NCBI GenBank assembly: GCA_008933995.1
Contig: WARS01000036.1
Coordinates: 7,425,285-7,489,284 of the forward strand
Length of the DNA: 64,000 nucleotides
Origin: Datnioides undecimradiatus
Taxonomy: Eukaryota; Chordata; Actinopteri; Lobotiformes; Datnioididae
Reading direction: 5' to 3'
The translations under genes were made by a program, and so were the position numbers. Shown in pieces: positions 52,601 to 64,000 of the stretch. Below the pieces are notes generated by a model. It did no database searches. It was given only the letters and a program-made list of their open reading frames with translations, and had not been told where the DNA came from. Every line of letters begins with the position of its first letter. Within the stretch, counting starts at the first letter, position 1.

Positions 52601-55600
52601 CTCTGTGTCATGGGTCAAGAGTGCACACATTAGAGAAATTAGATGGTAACACTATCAAGAAGCTCTCAAATCTAATTAGTGATGGTCAATTAAAGTTCAC
52701 CAGAGTCCAGACACAGGCGGTACAGTACACAGACACAAACAGCAACAAGGCCAGGATGTACACATTGTGGGTTTTTTAATGTGCCCATCTTTTTTCGTTC
52801 TAGTTGGGACGGCTCTCACCATACTGATCTCAGTCACTACAGTGGCAGCCCTGCTGGTCATGTCCCTCTGCTTCTGCCTTTGGAAGTGTTTCTTGCGCAA
52901 AGAAGGTCAGTCTGGCATCCCTAATATTTTCATGTTTGTAATTGGTTTATATCAACAATTAATGGAAAACATGTCCTTGCCAATGAATATACAGTTTTTG
53001 GAGCATTCAGATCCAGGTGTACAGAAGCACAGGGGGGAGAAACTTCTTCCCCATTTCTAAAATGTGTTGAAACCACAATAACAAAGCTTTCCTTGTTGGC
53101 TTCCACCCACACCTCTGTCACCTACATTCTTGGATGAGGAGGAGGAGAGGGAAGAAATGTAACAAGTCACACCTCAACCACTTTATTTGGAAATGAATCA
53201 ACTGTTTGCCAACTGATACCCAAACAAATATCATATTGATAGCTGTTACCAAACACAAGATAATGCTGATTGGATGAAAAAAGGAGAGATGGTTTAATAT
53301 TACTGTACAGCAACCACGAGTTGGTTGAGTTAGAACTAGTTTAATTAGTTTCGTGTAGTTGCTCATCTGGGAGCAGTTGAGTTTGCTAGAAGAGGAACCT
53401 TTATGTTTTATACTTATTTGTTTTTACTACCTGCACTCCAGTTGCACTTTATTTGCACATCAAGTCTGTGATTTCTGTCTCCAACAAGGATGTCAAACAT
53501 GGATCTGGGGCTAACAGTGCAGTGTGTACATCTGCACATCAACCAAAGCTCAGACTGGTGACTTAAGAAACAGGACTACTCAGACAGTGATGAAGTCTGG
53601 TGTACACCATTATTGTTACCATTATTGTTTTTATGGAGTTTTTTTTATGTTTTATGGCAAGTTTTACATAATTTTTCTAGAAGATTTCATTTTAAACATT
53701 TACATATGCTGTGGAAATGGGAAATCTTCTAGACACCAGAAATGCCTAGAGTCTACCTATCTAATGAGAGACGACTACTAGCTGGACAAAGACAATTTAC
53801 AGGAAGTATAAATTGCTGCAATTCTCTTCCAGTCACATTCTTTAAAAGTTGTTAGTTACAAATCTCTGCATTACTTATGTTCATGAATGACTGGATTTGC
53901 TCACAGACCTGGAGTTCCCCATGTTTGGCTGGATCTTCCTCCCTCTGCCTCTTCTGCTCTGATGAAGACACAATTTGCATCAAAAGATTACATTTATTCT
54001 GCACCTTATTAAAAAGCTCTCACAACATAATGTACCTGGGTGAACCAGACCTCAGACCTCACTTTCTTTATGATCCTACAGGTAAATGTAGCTACTGGGT
54101 ATGCAGCTGGGATATCTCTACATGTATCTCCTCATTATGAGACTTGTTGTGCTGTAGATTTTAAATAACATTTTTCTTTCATGGGAAATGTAAATATGAG
54201 AAAATGGTAAAACTAAAAATGTTGTAAAGCTTTCTCCCATTTTGTCGTCACTTTTCCTGTTCTCCATACATTTCTTTTCAGTTGATTAATCTCTCAGCTG
54301 AGACCCGAAGTTGGAAAGACGAGTTTCCCTGCATCATCATCGTCATCATCTTGGTACTAAGGGAAGATGTTCTGACACACCTCCATAGGATATCAAATAC
54401 AATCCTATGTATGAGAGCCAACTGTACACCGACATTCATCTCTGCTCTTCTGTCTCTGTACCTGACCTATAATCTCCAGGCTGTCCTCACATGAAGTCAA
54501 TGAGAAAATGTTGAGTGAATCTTTTTTTCCCTGGCTTTGTAATTGATTGAGTCCATGGCCACACATTCCTCAACAAACAGCAGGGTCACTGTATGGCAAG
54601 TTAAAGCACAGTGATTTTGCTGTTACAGCAAAGACCTATGTTACAGCATCTCTCTGTTGAACCTGGCCCATAAAGGACACATCTGGTAATATTATATTTT
54701 TCTTATCTTCAACAAAGGTCATGAAAAGACAAAAACCAACATTGAGTATATTGTATTGTTTACAATATTGTTTGTGTAGCCTTTTTCTGATATAGTTTAT
54801 TCCAGTGTGCCATACCTCTGTGTTGTTGTCTAAAAAACTCAAAAACACATCAAACAAACCAAACACTGTAGTTTATTTGAAGTCGGTCTCATACCCTGCC
54901 CTGCTTCTGTAAACACTCAGAAGCACCAGAAATGCAAAGATAACATACTTGTTATCTTGCTTGGTCTCCAACAAATTCACTTTATCTGTCCTGTTTGAGT
55001 AACATTAGCTGGAACCTACAGCGTCCAGCTGTTTTAGGAAATTATTTAGCTTGTTTAAACGTTGACGGTCTATATCTGTGACCTGTTATTTCGTGGGATT
55101 TGTGTTTTTTTACAGTAGCAATAATGCGTTATATCACCTGCCTTGTCCTTTAAATAAGACAAATTATTGGCACTGTGAGCACTGTGACCATTAAGGTTGC
55201 CCTTCTGGTGCTGAGTCGAAGGTCTCTGTCACTTCTGTGTATCATGAAAGCTGGGTTGGGGTCAGGGATATTCTTTAGTTCTACTAAACAGACTGCATAC
55301 TTATGTCGTGTTTGTGTAGCATCTGTTTAAAATTTTTCTATATGTTTTGACGTCTGTTTGAGCCTGTTGTGTGTGTGTGTGTGTGCTTGCGTGTGTGTGC
55401 ATATTTGTTGGAGGTGAAATTCCACGGTGAGATAGCTTGAATCAATTCCCTGAGGAAGCAGGGAACGCTGAAACCTTTTTGGTGCCCCTGTAAGGAATGC
55501 GTGTCTAGCTGACTGTCTACATCTTTGAGTCAGTCGAGTTTATGTGCGTGAGGATGTAAGTGCGCAGGTTGGGCTGCAGTGGGGCAACTCCTTGGTTTTG

Positions 55601-57479
55601 TTAATGGTTACATGTCCAGAAGACCTATTGTGCCACTTTAAAACACATACCTGCTCACTCATACGATGCTCTGGATCACAGTGTCACAGAAAATACCTAA
55701 AGAGTAATGTTAGGGCACTGTCATGTTTGCATGTGTACAGAGGCATTTAAAAACATGAGCTTTACGCTGAAATAATCTTGTGTATCAAAGTATATGATCT
55801 GAATCTGTAAGTTATCAACAGAATGACATGCAGGCGATCAGACCTCCTCCTAGTTCTTTAATCTGGCACATCACTTTTCCTCGTCATTAATAGGGGTTAA
55901 GGCAGCATTTGTCTGTCTGCATAGTTTCTCTACATGTGTTCACGACTGATAATGGACTCAGAGCTTATACTAGAATGACTCTGAAATGTGTTTTCAGAAG
56001 AGTTTTATAGACAAATGGAAATGTAGCGTATTATCCAGCCTGGAACAGAGCAACCTTTATGAAATATGAAACAATGCATTATGACCAACTATGTAAAGTT
56101 GATTTAAGTGCAACAAACAGAATAATAAACGTTAAAAAATTACAATTTTCTGATTCTTTATTAATTTAACCTCCACTTTTTTTTAGCTAAACTTTGTACC
56201 TCTCAGAAAAATATATGAAATTCCTCTGTAGCGTGCCAAACCTGGCCTCCAGATGCTCATTTTTTTGGTTCTTTTTCATCCCAAGCCAGACGAGTTATGG
56301 TGGACCTCACAGAGCAAAAAAAAAAAAAACACACACATGTTGTCCACACTTATTCAGTCACAGAGCCTGCACCTCATTGTAGTTCAGCTCTGATGTATTC
56401 ATGAGCTCTGGGATCACATAAAATATTTATAAGTTCTGTTGCTTGTGAGTTTGTGTATTTAACATATATGTGTATGTATCCAGTGAGGGCCAAAAGCCAG
56501 AGACCACGTTACAGTTTTACACACGTGGATTCATGAACATTTGAAAATCCAAGAAGCTGTGACATGTACAATGAAAAAAAAATATTTAAGACATGAACTC
56601 CTTTATGCAAAAGGTCAGATTTTATATCACTACCACTGAAGGCTGGTTTTCACTTCTGTTGATTTGATCTTTTTAACAGAGATGTGGTTTTGATAGTGGG
56701 AAACATAGTATAACAAGTGTAGGAAGTAAAATTGTTACTTTAAAGGTTCCATAGCATCAAATTACAGATACAGACTAAAGGTTTCAGTGCATTCAACTCT
56801 AAAACACAGACACTGAAACAGCTGTATTCAAAGCACAATCAGGCGGACAAAGGACAAAGACATCCCAGCATTTAAAACACTGAAAAAAAAAATCGTATTT
56901 ACTGATGAATCCTGCAGGATAGTGACACCAAACACACCTCAAAGCTTTGTAAGAATTACTTGAAACCTAATTGTGTGTCTGAGAGATATGCAAAGACTAC
57001 GCTACTACTTCTCTACATTTTTACATGCATGTTGTCCTCGTGAATCTAAACAGATCCACTTCTATTTCTATTTTTAAAAGATTTTTGAGAACCACAAGCA
57101 TTCATCATTCCTCTGCACCTTGTCAGATGATTTTGACGTGCATGCATTGTTTGAGTGACCTCAGGCACGATCTAATCAGGCCTGTGTCAAACGCTGCCTT
57201 CACACAAGCCTCCGCACTCTCCCTCTCTCTGCTGTCTAAACCAGGGCTTTGTCCAACCGGAGGAAAAAAAAAAAAAACACACTAACTGATGTGGTTGTAT
57301 GTGTTGCAGTGAGAGAGCAGGACTCTGTGGGCTGTAGCTACCAGACACCGTTTGTCAAGATGAATCGTTTCCACTCACAAACAAAAAAGAAGTTCACCGA
57401 CTCATTTCACGTGATGTTCAGGGCATACGTAAACTACATTTCAACTTTTCACCGTCCTCTCGAGTATGCGTTCCAGTGA
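46630..57479 (+). CDS. CD200 (OX-2)-like membrane glycoprotein with two V domains
   Basis: Type I Ig-superfamily membrane protein. Mammalian CD200 binds CD200R and dampens myeloid cells. Coding exons: 46630-46696, 46803-47123, 48218-48547, 51913-52197, 52804-52905 and 57310-57479, all phase 1, 424 aa. Order: signal peptide (1-22), V domain 1 (Cys43-Cys110, second pair near 107 and 125), V domain 2 (Cys150-Cys220, with 217 and 235), C2 domain (Cys260-Cys316, several N-glycosylation sequons), TM about 337-361 and a 60-residue tail. Both V domains end in DEGCYTC plus a later CL, the CD200 signature. The C2 start [10 protein letters not shown] and [10 protein letters not shown] also fit CD200. 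Mammalian CD200 has only one V domain. The last exon lies 4.4 kb away and is less certain: it rests on a good acceptor, phase fit and AATAAA at 57805. Short alternative tails could start at 53475-53890. Confidence 0.85.
50640..50960. repeat. AAGTAAAAGTA-type repeat fragment in the CD200-like gene
   Basis: AGTGTAAAAATACTCAAAAG, then TACTGTATCAAAAGTAAAGG and later A/T-rich sequence, resembles the 18.3 kb repeat. It lies in the 3.4-kb intron between the V2 and C2 exons. Confidence 0.4.
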
Positions 57480-57804
57480 GAGGACTGTAAGAAATGTGAC
57501 AGCCCGTTTCCATTATTCAGGAGCGTTTCATTTTCCACATGCCATTTTTAAGTGAAAGGGCCTTTTGTTGGTATCTGGAAATAGATTACAGAGTCTTGAT
57601 TTACCGGCTTTGCTACACTGGACATTATCTGAAGAAACTGAATTGTAAGCACGTTTGTCATTATGATGCACTGTATGTAGTCAGCGTGATAACCAATTTG
57701 TTACTAAGTTATGGGTTAAATATGGTGAGCAGGGCTATGTGGGAGACAGAATTTATTTGACTTGGTAGCGACACAGTAGCAACTCATCTGTGAAAATGAA
57801 TGAA

Positions 57805-57810
57805 AATAAA
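57805..57810 (+). terminator. Candidate poly(A) signal of the CD200-like gene
   Basis: AATAAA about 325 bases after the predicted stop. It supports 57310-57479 as the true terminal coding exon. Confidence 0.5.
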
Positions 57811-57819
57811 ACACAAATA

Positions 57820-59150
57820 GTCACCAGACTAGACAAAATATTGTGGTATTTTTGCTTTGTGTTTTCCAGTAAACAAAACAAATATCAACATGATTTCACC
57901 GTCAATAATAATCATACAAGAATCCAGCCTCATATTTCATCATTTTAATCGTATTTTCAGCACGTAACAGAACGGCATGGCATGCATTAAAACTATTCTT
58001 AGCTTCTTTTTTTTTCAATGCTGCTGGTGAACAGCCAAGAAATTATTATTTGTGTTTTCATTTGAATAATATCAGGCTGACAAATGTATCGGGCCTAATG
58101 GCACAATTTAAATATGTCTTTGTTTTTTCAAAGAGCGAATTGTACATTGGTTTTAGTGACTACAAGCCCCTTGGCAGCAATGTTTAGATGGAGTCAACTC
58201 AAGTTCTCTGTAAGGCCATAAGTTTTGACGGGGGTCACAGTTTGATGTTACAGCTCACAATGGTTGTAATATCAAACCAATCAAGACATTCCTCTTTTTT
58301 GTATGTTATTTACCTTGCTGTACATCTAACCGCCTCAGTGATGAGACCACATACTTGATCTGTAATATCTCTATAGGTAAACTAAACGTGACAGCAGCTA
58401 CCACAGATGATGACATCTTTCGATACTTTCTCAATTTCCTGCACATTAAATCTAAACCACACTCTCTATGGTTTTTCCGGCTAGATATTGCAGGTCTGTA
58501 TCTGGGACAGAAAAAGTGTGAGATAAAATACGAGATATGAAAATATGTTAGGTGATCATTTCACCGTGAAATATAAACCAAATAGTAATTTCAATTAAAA
58601 GAACCACTAAAAAGGACACCACTTCAATAACATTATGAAGAACAAAATGTTTCCAATGTCACAGATCAACCGAGGATTATATTGCAACTTCAGTTTTCAA
58701 ACCACCAAATCAGACAGAAGAATGCAAAGTAAATATTTGGTGAGTCTACACATGACAACTCACCTTACCCACTGGCTTTTTTTGTACGAACTACAAAAGC
58801 TTTGGCCAACAAAGTTAAATAAGTCAAAAACGACTTCCAAGTCACATAAATGAAATGACTGTGAAGATGAAGCAACAACACAGACAAAAAGAAATTAATC
58901 ATAAGAAGCAGTATTGCCTGGAACAAACTTGAGGGTTACAGGTTAAGTTTAGAGCTGCTTCTGCTTCAAGATGACTGTACGACCACAAGCCTCCTCCGTC
59001 CCCCCCCCCGTCTGATGTGTGACAGTTACAGCTCTACCTGTTCCATGACACTACTGTATACTTGTTTTCCACCCATGTTTTCCTCTGCACATGTCTATGA
59101 CAAATCAAAAATGATGAAGAAATACTCATGACACCATACTCTCTGTTTTT
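57820..59150. other. Gap between convergent CD200-like and BTLA-like genes
   Basis: A/T-rich sequence with no recognised coding exon. It should hold the 3' UTR of the BTLA-like gene, but no AATAAA was found close to its stop on the minus strand. Confidence 0.55.
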
Positions 59151-59156
59151 ACTTTG

Positions 59157-62143
59157 TTAATTCATCATCATCTTTTCTACAGTGGGTATTCTTGTCTGCC
59201 AGTGGTTAATGACAGCATATGCATGCTCTGACGCTTGACTTTCCTCTGCCGTGTTTGCCACAGCAGGCTGCTTTCCACTGATGAAGGACAGTTGTGATGG
59301 TGGTCTCTCTGAAGTATTTAGTGAGTGGTCGTCATTCAGGGTGGAGAAGTGGGTTCGCAGGACAAAGGTGGAAGGAGAGGGGAGGTCAGGTATCATATGA
59401 GGGGACATTTCCTATGACATGAACACATCAGGGTCAGAGATATAGTTCAATATTTTGGATTATGTTATGTCTGGAGATCTAGCCTGCCAGCAGGGTCAAC
59501 ATGAAATGTAAATTTGATGTGGACAGTAATGTTCATCATGACCTGTCATGCAATGTGTTCAATAAATAAAACTGACATGTTAAAATTAATTCTATGTCCA
59601 GACTTTGATCCAGGGACATGTATTAAAATAACTAGGCTATATAAAGAAATATAAATATATATATATAATCAATCTTTGGATAATGATCTCATTTACTTAT
59701 AGAGGTCATATACAGCCAACAGTGTTAAACTAAGACAGTTTAGTTTTCTGTTAAATAATCCGTATAGCTGTAAATAGCTTTATAGTTTAAAGGGCGCCAC
59801 AATACTTTTTGGTACAGTAACTTCCTGGAGTTGCCACTGGTTGCCTGGCAACCCTTAAGTGACATCAAGATTCCAAACAATAAAGCAGGTTAATAATTTG
59901 GCACATAAGCCCTCATAAGACAATAAGGTGTCCTTTACACACTTCAGTTTAAACAAAGATACATGAGCTGTAGACATGCTAAGCTAAGTCTGCTCTCTGT
60001 AGCTTTACACCAATCTTCTCCTTTGGTGTGAGAAAGTGACAAAAATCATTTTTCAAAATGTCAAACAACTAGCAACACAACATCACATTACCTGTGTCTT
60101 TTTGGCGTTGCGGGTCAGTAAACCTGTAAAGTAGCCATAAGAACAACAAATATTTTTTAGCTGCTATTACCTACAAAGTTTGTTACAGTAATTCAGACTG
60201 TGAATTAATTAACTTACATTTCCAGCCTTGAAGAGTCAACAGGGTCAGCAGTGTCAGTATGGCAACCAGAAGAGCTATGCTAAGACAGATGAGAAAGTAG
60301 GGCAACCAGGATGCATCCTCATCACCAGCAGCACTTGGTAACTCATCTACAAAAGCAAAAAAGAACCAAATCAATTGTTGTACTCTGTATCCATTTTAAC
60401 TATATAATTAATCAAATATAGGTTCTTACTTGCTCTATTGTCTGAGTGTTCAATTCCCTGATATAGATCTGTAGAATGACAGAGAGAATATAGAATAACA
60501 CCTAAAGAAAGACATCTTACATCTACATTTTTGGCACTAAGGAATAAAGACAGCCTACCTGAAACTGAGACATTGATGATGTGACTGACATCCTCACTGC
60601 TGTATCCTTTTAAATAGCATCTGTATAGCCCGTTGTCATAAATGGAAATCCGTTCAAAGGTCAAATATGCAATCATTTTATCATTAACATATTGAACATT
60701 CTGTCTTATTCCTCCATTGTCTGCGGCATTAATCTGCTCACATTCGTGTGTGTCGAGCAGTTTACACCAGCTGACATTCAGTGTTTGTCCACAGTGTTGG
60801 ACAGGACAGCTGACTGTCACACGTTGTCGTGGGGCCGCTTTCCAAGTCGTGCCTCTTGGGACAATCAGCCCAAGATCACACGAAGAAGACAAGTCTAAAA
60901 TTTCAAAGAAATTAAAAAAAAAAAAAAAATCACTCAAAACTTATCCATTCAGATTACAACAAACATCTTTTCTGAGTTCAGATCATGTTTTCAGGATACA
61001 TAATGATACAAGATAACAGAAAAGTGCATCTCAATAAACATCTTAATATAACAATACATTAGATATTATTTTTTATTTTTAATCCCCTAATGAAATAAAT
61101 GTAGTTATATTGTCCCATTGTATTAAAAATATAAAACCTCATTCTCTCATTTTTTTTCCTGTCTTGTGTGGTCTGAAACACAAACTTGTTGTGCCTTCAT
61201 TCCTTTGTGTTTACATATAGTTACCCCACACTTACTAGATTGTCATCCTACATATACTAAATTTAAATAATCTACAGTGTTGTCTCAAGTGTTTGTGTTT
61301 CCTCTTGTCCAACTAATGACAACAGTCCTTTTAAAATGTTTTTTCATGCTCTTATTTTTATCCCCTTAAATTACAATGCACAACTCCATGCATACACTGT
61401 ACCAATAGCATACCTACTGGTGACCTATAGAGGAGGAGAGTACGGAGAAGTATAGAACTATCAATCTGCATTTGTGGGAATCATACTGAGGTTTCTGACT
61501 GTAAGAAATAGGTGACCAGAATCCATTTTAATATGAGAGCAACATTTTGTCCTAAACACCAACGCTACTGAAAACTGACATGTCATATATTGAATTTACG
61601 TATAGCTCACCAGACTATTGCTTACACTGCATGTAGTCCAGCCAGCATCACTAAAGCTTATATGTTAGTCAAAGTATTGTATTAAACTGTAGTAAACGTA
61701 TATTAAGCTGATGATATGACTTGACAACATTCAATCCACAAACTAAAAAAAGTAAATGTAACAGTTTTGTAGCTTCTTCATTTCAAGGCAGTAACAGCAA
61801 TTTACTGTTACTGTTTTAAAAATATTTATCGTATACATTTTTACTGTATGTATAATTTTAGAATTGACAAAAACATGAATAAGTTCATTGCAACATCAAC
61901 TTGTGTTTAGGTGAGCACCCATAACACCCATAATATATAACTATAAAAAACTAATACATATTGACTGTAATTTTTTCTTGTCCAGTTAACGATTTCAATC
62001 AATTCAAAATGCTCCCTAATGCTATCTTAAAAGCCATTTCACAAGTTAAAAGAGTGTGACAGCTTACTTTGGTCACTTCCATAGATGCAGACTAATGAAG
62101 AGCAGTGGAGTATCAGCAGATAGATGTATGTCAGTCTATCCAT
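59157..62143 (-). CDS. btla: BTLA-like inhibitory immune receptor, 6 exons
   Basis: Type I receptor with one Ig domain. Mammalian BTLA binds HVEM and inhibits lymphocytes. Exons in transcription order: 62143-62068, 60894-60559, 60468-60430, 60346-60218, 60123-60092 and 59411-59157. Phases close at 288 aa. Signal peptide about 1-22; Ig domain about 31-137; short stalk encoded by a 39-base exon; TM about 165-189; tail of about 95 residues. The Ig domain holds six cysteines (31, 55, 60, 69, 77, 118), the spacing expected for the three disulfides of BTLA. SCPVQHC and SWCKL match BTLA phrases directly. The tail has one tyrosine, Y269 in HAYAVINH, similar to the BTLA motif YASLNH but lacking the usual ITIM residue at position -2. 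CD160 is a related alternative, but it fits the Ig core and tail less well. The ATG at 62143 is chosen because it gives a clean signal peptide. Confidence 0.82.
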
Positions 62144-63925
62144 TAGGCCTGAAATGTTCACCACTTGAGACCTTACAGATGATTTTAAACTGTAGCTACT
62201 GATGGAGCTTATTTCACTTGTGACAAGCTCACCACTTCCTGACCACCCACGTACATTGGACAACCATCTTGCATAAGAGTGTATTTCGTTTCATATTGTG
62301 TTTATTGTATTGTTGACCGTTGTCAGTGCAGAAAAACTTTTACACAGATGCAGGTCATCCTCAATATAAAATTAACTCTGTAAAGTTACCAGTGTTATTA
62401 ACTGGACTTTCACTTCAAACAGCAGGGTATCACTTTTGTAAGCAGCCCAGCAGAAAGTTGTGATGTCATGGTTTCAGTGTCGGACTGGTGAGAAACCATA
62501 CAGTTGGGAAATGAAGTCATAAACCCATGTTAGCTCAAAAAGCGTTGTCACAATACGCAGGGTACATGTATGCTTGTGAACAGCTTACAGGAGCCAGCAG
62601 TGAACCCTAGAGGCCACCTGAATGTTCTCATCATCTTTATGAAGTAATAAGATGCTTGCTGTCATCTCTTATCCAATCTGTGCTGATATCTGCAGCTGCT
62701 GCAGATGAGGAGACAGCCAAATGTCTGGCAGAGTGCAATCACAAACAGCCGCTGTGCCTTGGCTGAAGAATTTTCAACATTATTTCTGATAGAACTAAAT
62801 ATAAATGGCATGTGTTGGTGATTGGTGGATGTTCTGCATTATCTTGTGTATCTTCTCTGGACATGTGGTGCACTGAAACTGCTTGTAGCAAAAATGTTTT
62901 TTATGTCTTTCTTTGTTTCAGTGCAACCAGCAGATGGTGTAAGATGACACTTCTACAGCGGATAGAGGGCTCTTACTCTGTGGCATCAGACTGCCTCAAC
63001 AGCGGCATCTAGTGTATATTGAGCATAATCAACTTCTGCATAACAATACATGGCGAACAGAATATAAGTACTTTATTAATCCCCTGAGGAAGATTTTGTA
63101 ATATAGGATTATCGACTGGGCACTGCTTGGACAGTGACAGTGACAGTGTGAGAATGAATTGACACACAATGTTTTTTGTAAATCAATCCGATCTCTTTGA
63201 AAGTTGAAATGATCAAAACTTTCAGTGGATCATGTTCTCTCTGAGTTAATGGTTTTACTCCAGTGTACACATTATTATTTGAAGATGACTACATTCACAA
63301 AGGTCTATTTTTTCTCTCTCTCTCAAAGACTGAGTTTGTAAAGCAAACTGGTCTTTCTGCTAAATGTGGAAACAGTGAATTCCTCATTTTAAAGTATCAA
63401 GAAAAGTTGCACAATCATACAAATTAGACAATGTATAGTAACAAGAGCAAACAATTGAGAGTCAGGTCGCCTCACCCAGATGCACTTATCCCCATGGAGA
63501 CAGTAGGCGATACATGCAGATGTATTAAGATATCAGGCCACTTTTCTTTGGGGAATTGCATTTAGTAAAAATGTGTGTTTTTCTTTTGTCTACATGAACC
63601 AAGCCTTTGTGATGCATTTACGGTTTTCCCCTGCAACATCCGTTTCTGCATTTGCATGTGTTTGTGTATGTTGTGCATCATGCACAGGGAATCAAAATAA
63701 TACACAAGAAGGCCCTTGTACGTGCTCTCGCTCTATCTCTCTCTTCTTCCGTCTCTCTCACTCTCTCACTCTTTACTGTGGCCTGTGTGCACGCTGAAAC
63801 AGCAGCAGAGAGATCAGAGAGATCGGTGTCTACTACAGTGTCAAGGTTAGTGTCGTTCTTAACCAACCGAACGCTGGTACCTGCCACGTGTGGATAAAAA
63901 CACATATAGATTTAGTGTCCACATC
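62144..63925. other. Region upstream of the BTLA-like gene and a putative next gene
   Basis: Should contain the promoter of the BTLA-like gene and, on the right, that of the candidate gene at 63926. It holds a CTCF-like CCAGCAGATGGTGT near 62927 and CT-rich runs near 63730-63770. No other exon was recognised. The open frames near 63.6-63.9 kb show no family resemblance. Confidence 0.5.
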
Positions 63926-63945
63926 ATGGGGAACTGCACTTCAGG
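63926..63945 (+). CDS. Candidate first coding exon of an unidentified gene (MGNCTS start), partial
   Basis: ATGGGGAACTGCACTTCAG is followed by a strong donor (GTAAGT, GT at 63946-63947), so the reading frame MGNCTS would continue in a downstream exon outside the window. Gly2 followed by Asn-Cys-Thr-Ser fits an N-myristoylation plus palmitoylation signal. Without splicing the frame stops after seven codons. A lymphocyte adaptor such as GCSAM, which starts MGNS in human and lies near CD200/BTLA, is a speculative match. The call rests only on the motif, the donor and the position. Confidence 0.3.
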
Positions 63946-64000
63946 GTAAGTAATCATCTTTCAATGGACAGCGCAGAGGTCACATTTACTTGCCACAAAG

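Noticed and set aside
52906..53060. Readthrough tail of the CD200-like TM exon
   Set aside because: The frame stays open for about 50 codons, but a donor at 52906 fits the phase pattern of all other exons and no poly(A) signal follows. Intron retention cannot be excluded, but it is not the main model.
59256..59290. Calling an ITIM or ITSM in the BTLA-like tail
   Set aside because: The only tyrosine (HAYAVI) lacks Ser/Ile/Val/Leu at position -2, or Thr for an ITSM, so it is described only as a YxxI motif.
1..64000. tRNA, rRNA, CRISPR or bacterial operon structure
   Set aside because: No tRNA B-box-like GGTTCGA pattern, no direct-repeat/spacer array and no bacterial gene organisation were seen.

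Overview
The window looks like nuclear DNA of a bony fish, most likely a percomorph teleost. All recognisable genes are split by GT-AG introns, and the encoded proteins are vertebrate families. Non-coding DNA carries (CA)n/(GT)n microsatellites, Tc1/mariner and piggyBac relics, and several interspersed repeats typical of teleost genomes. I saw no bacterial, phage or CRISPR-like structure, and no tRNA or rRNA gene.

Layout, left to right. (1) 0.6-20.1 kb, minus strand: a complete five-exon cholecystokinin/gastrin receptor gene (cckbr, 448 aa predicted) with large introns that hold three perfect hairpins and several repeats. (2) 20.2-27.4 kb: intergenic space between two divergently transcribed genes, with a decayed Tc1 element near 26 kb. 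(3) 27.4-32.6 kb, plus strand: pdzk1 (NHERF3), a four-PDZ scaffold of 514 aa, with one GC-AG intron. (4) 32.7-38.5 kb, minus strand: gpr89 (Golgi pH regulator) in 14 exons, predicted at 455 aa, the same length as I recall for the human protein. It is convergent with pdzk1, and a second Tc1 relic lies in its first intron. (5) 38.6-45.8 kb: intergenic, with an internally deleted piggyBac relic. (6) 45.8-57.8 kb, plus strand: a CD200 (OX-2)-like gene with an unusual V-V-C2-TM layout. (7) 59.1-62.2 kb, minus strand: a BTLA-like inhibitory receptor gene, convergent with the CD200-like gene. (8) 63.9 kb: a possible first coding exon of a further plus-strand gene starting MGNCTS, cut off by the window end.

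Exon boundaries were placed by hand from splice signals. In all five main genes the reading phases close from start codon to stop codon, which is the strongest support for the models. Synteny adds support: PDZK1 and GPR89 are neighbours in human 1q21.1, next to CD160, while CD200 and BTLA are neighbours in human 3q13. Here these two blocks are adjacent, which puts a checkpoint-type Ig gene pair beside pdzk1-gpr89. The most interesting parts are the Ig pair: the duplicated V exon and possible signalling tail of the CD200-like gene, and the BTLA-like receptor with a single non-consensus tyrosine motif. No wholly new system was recognised.
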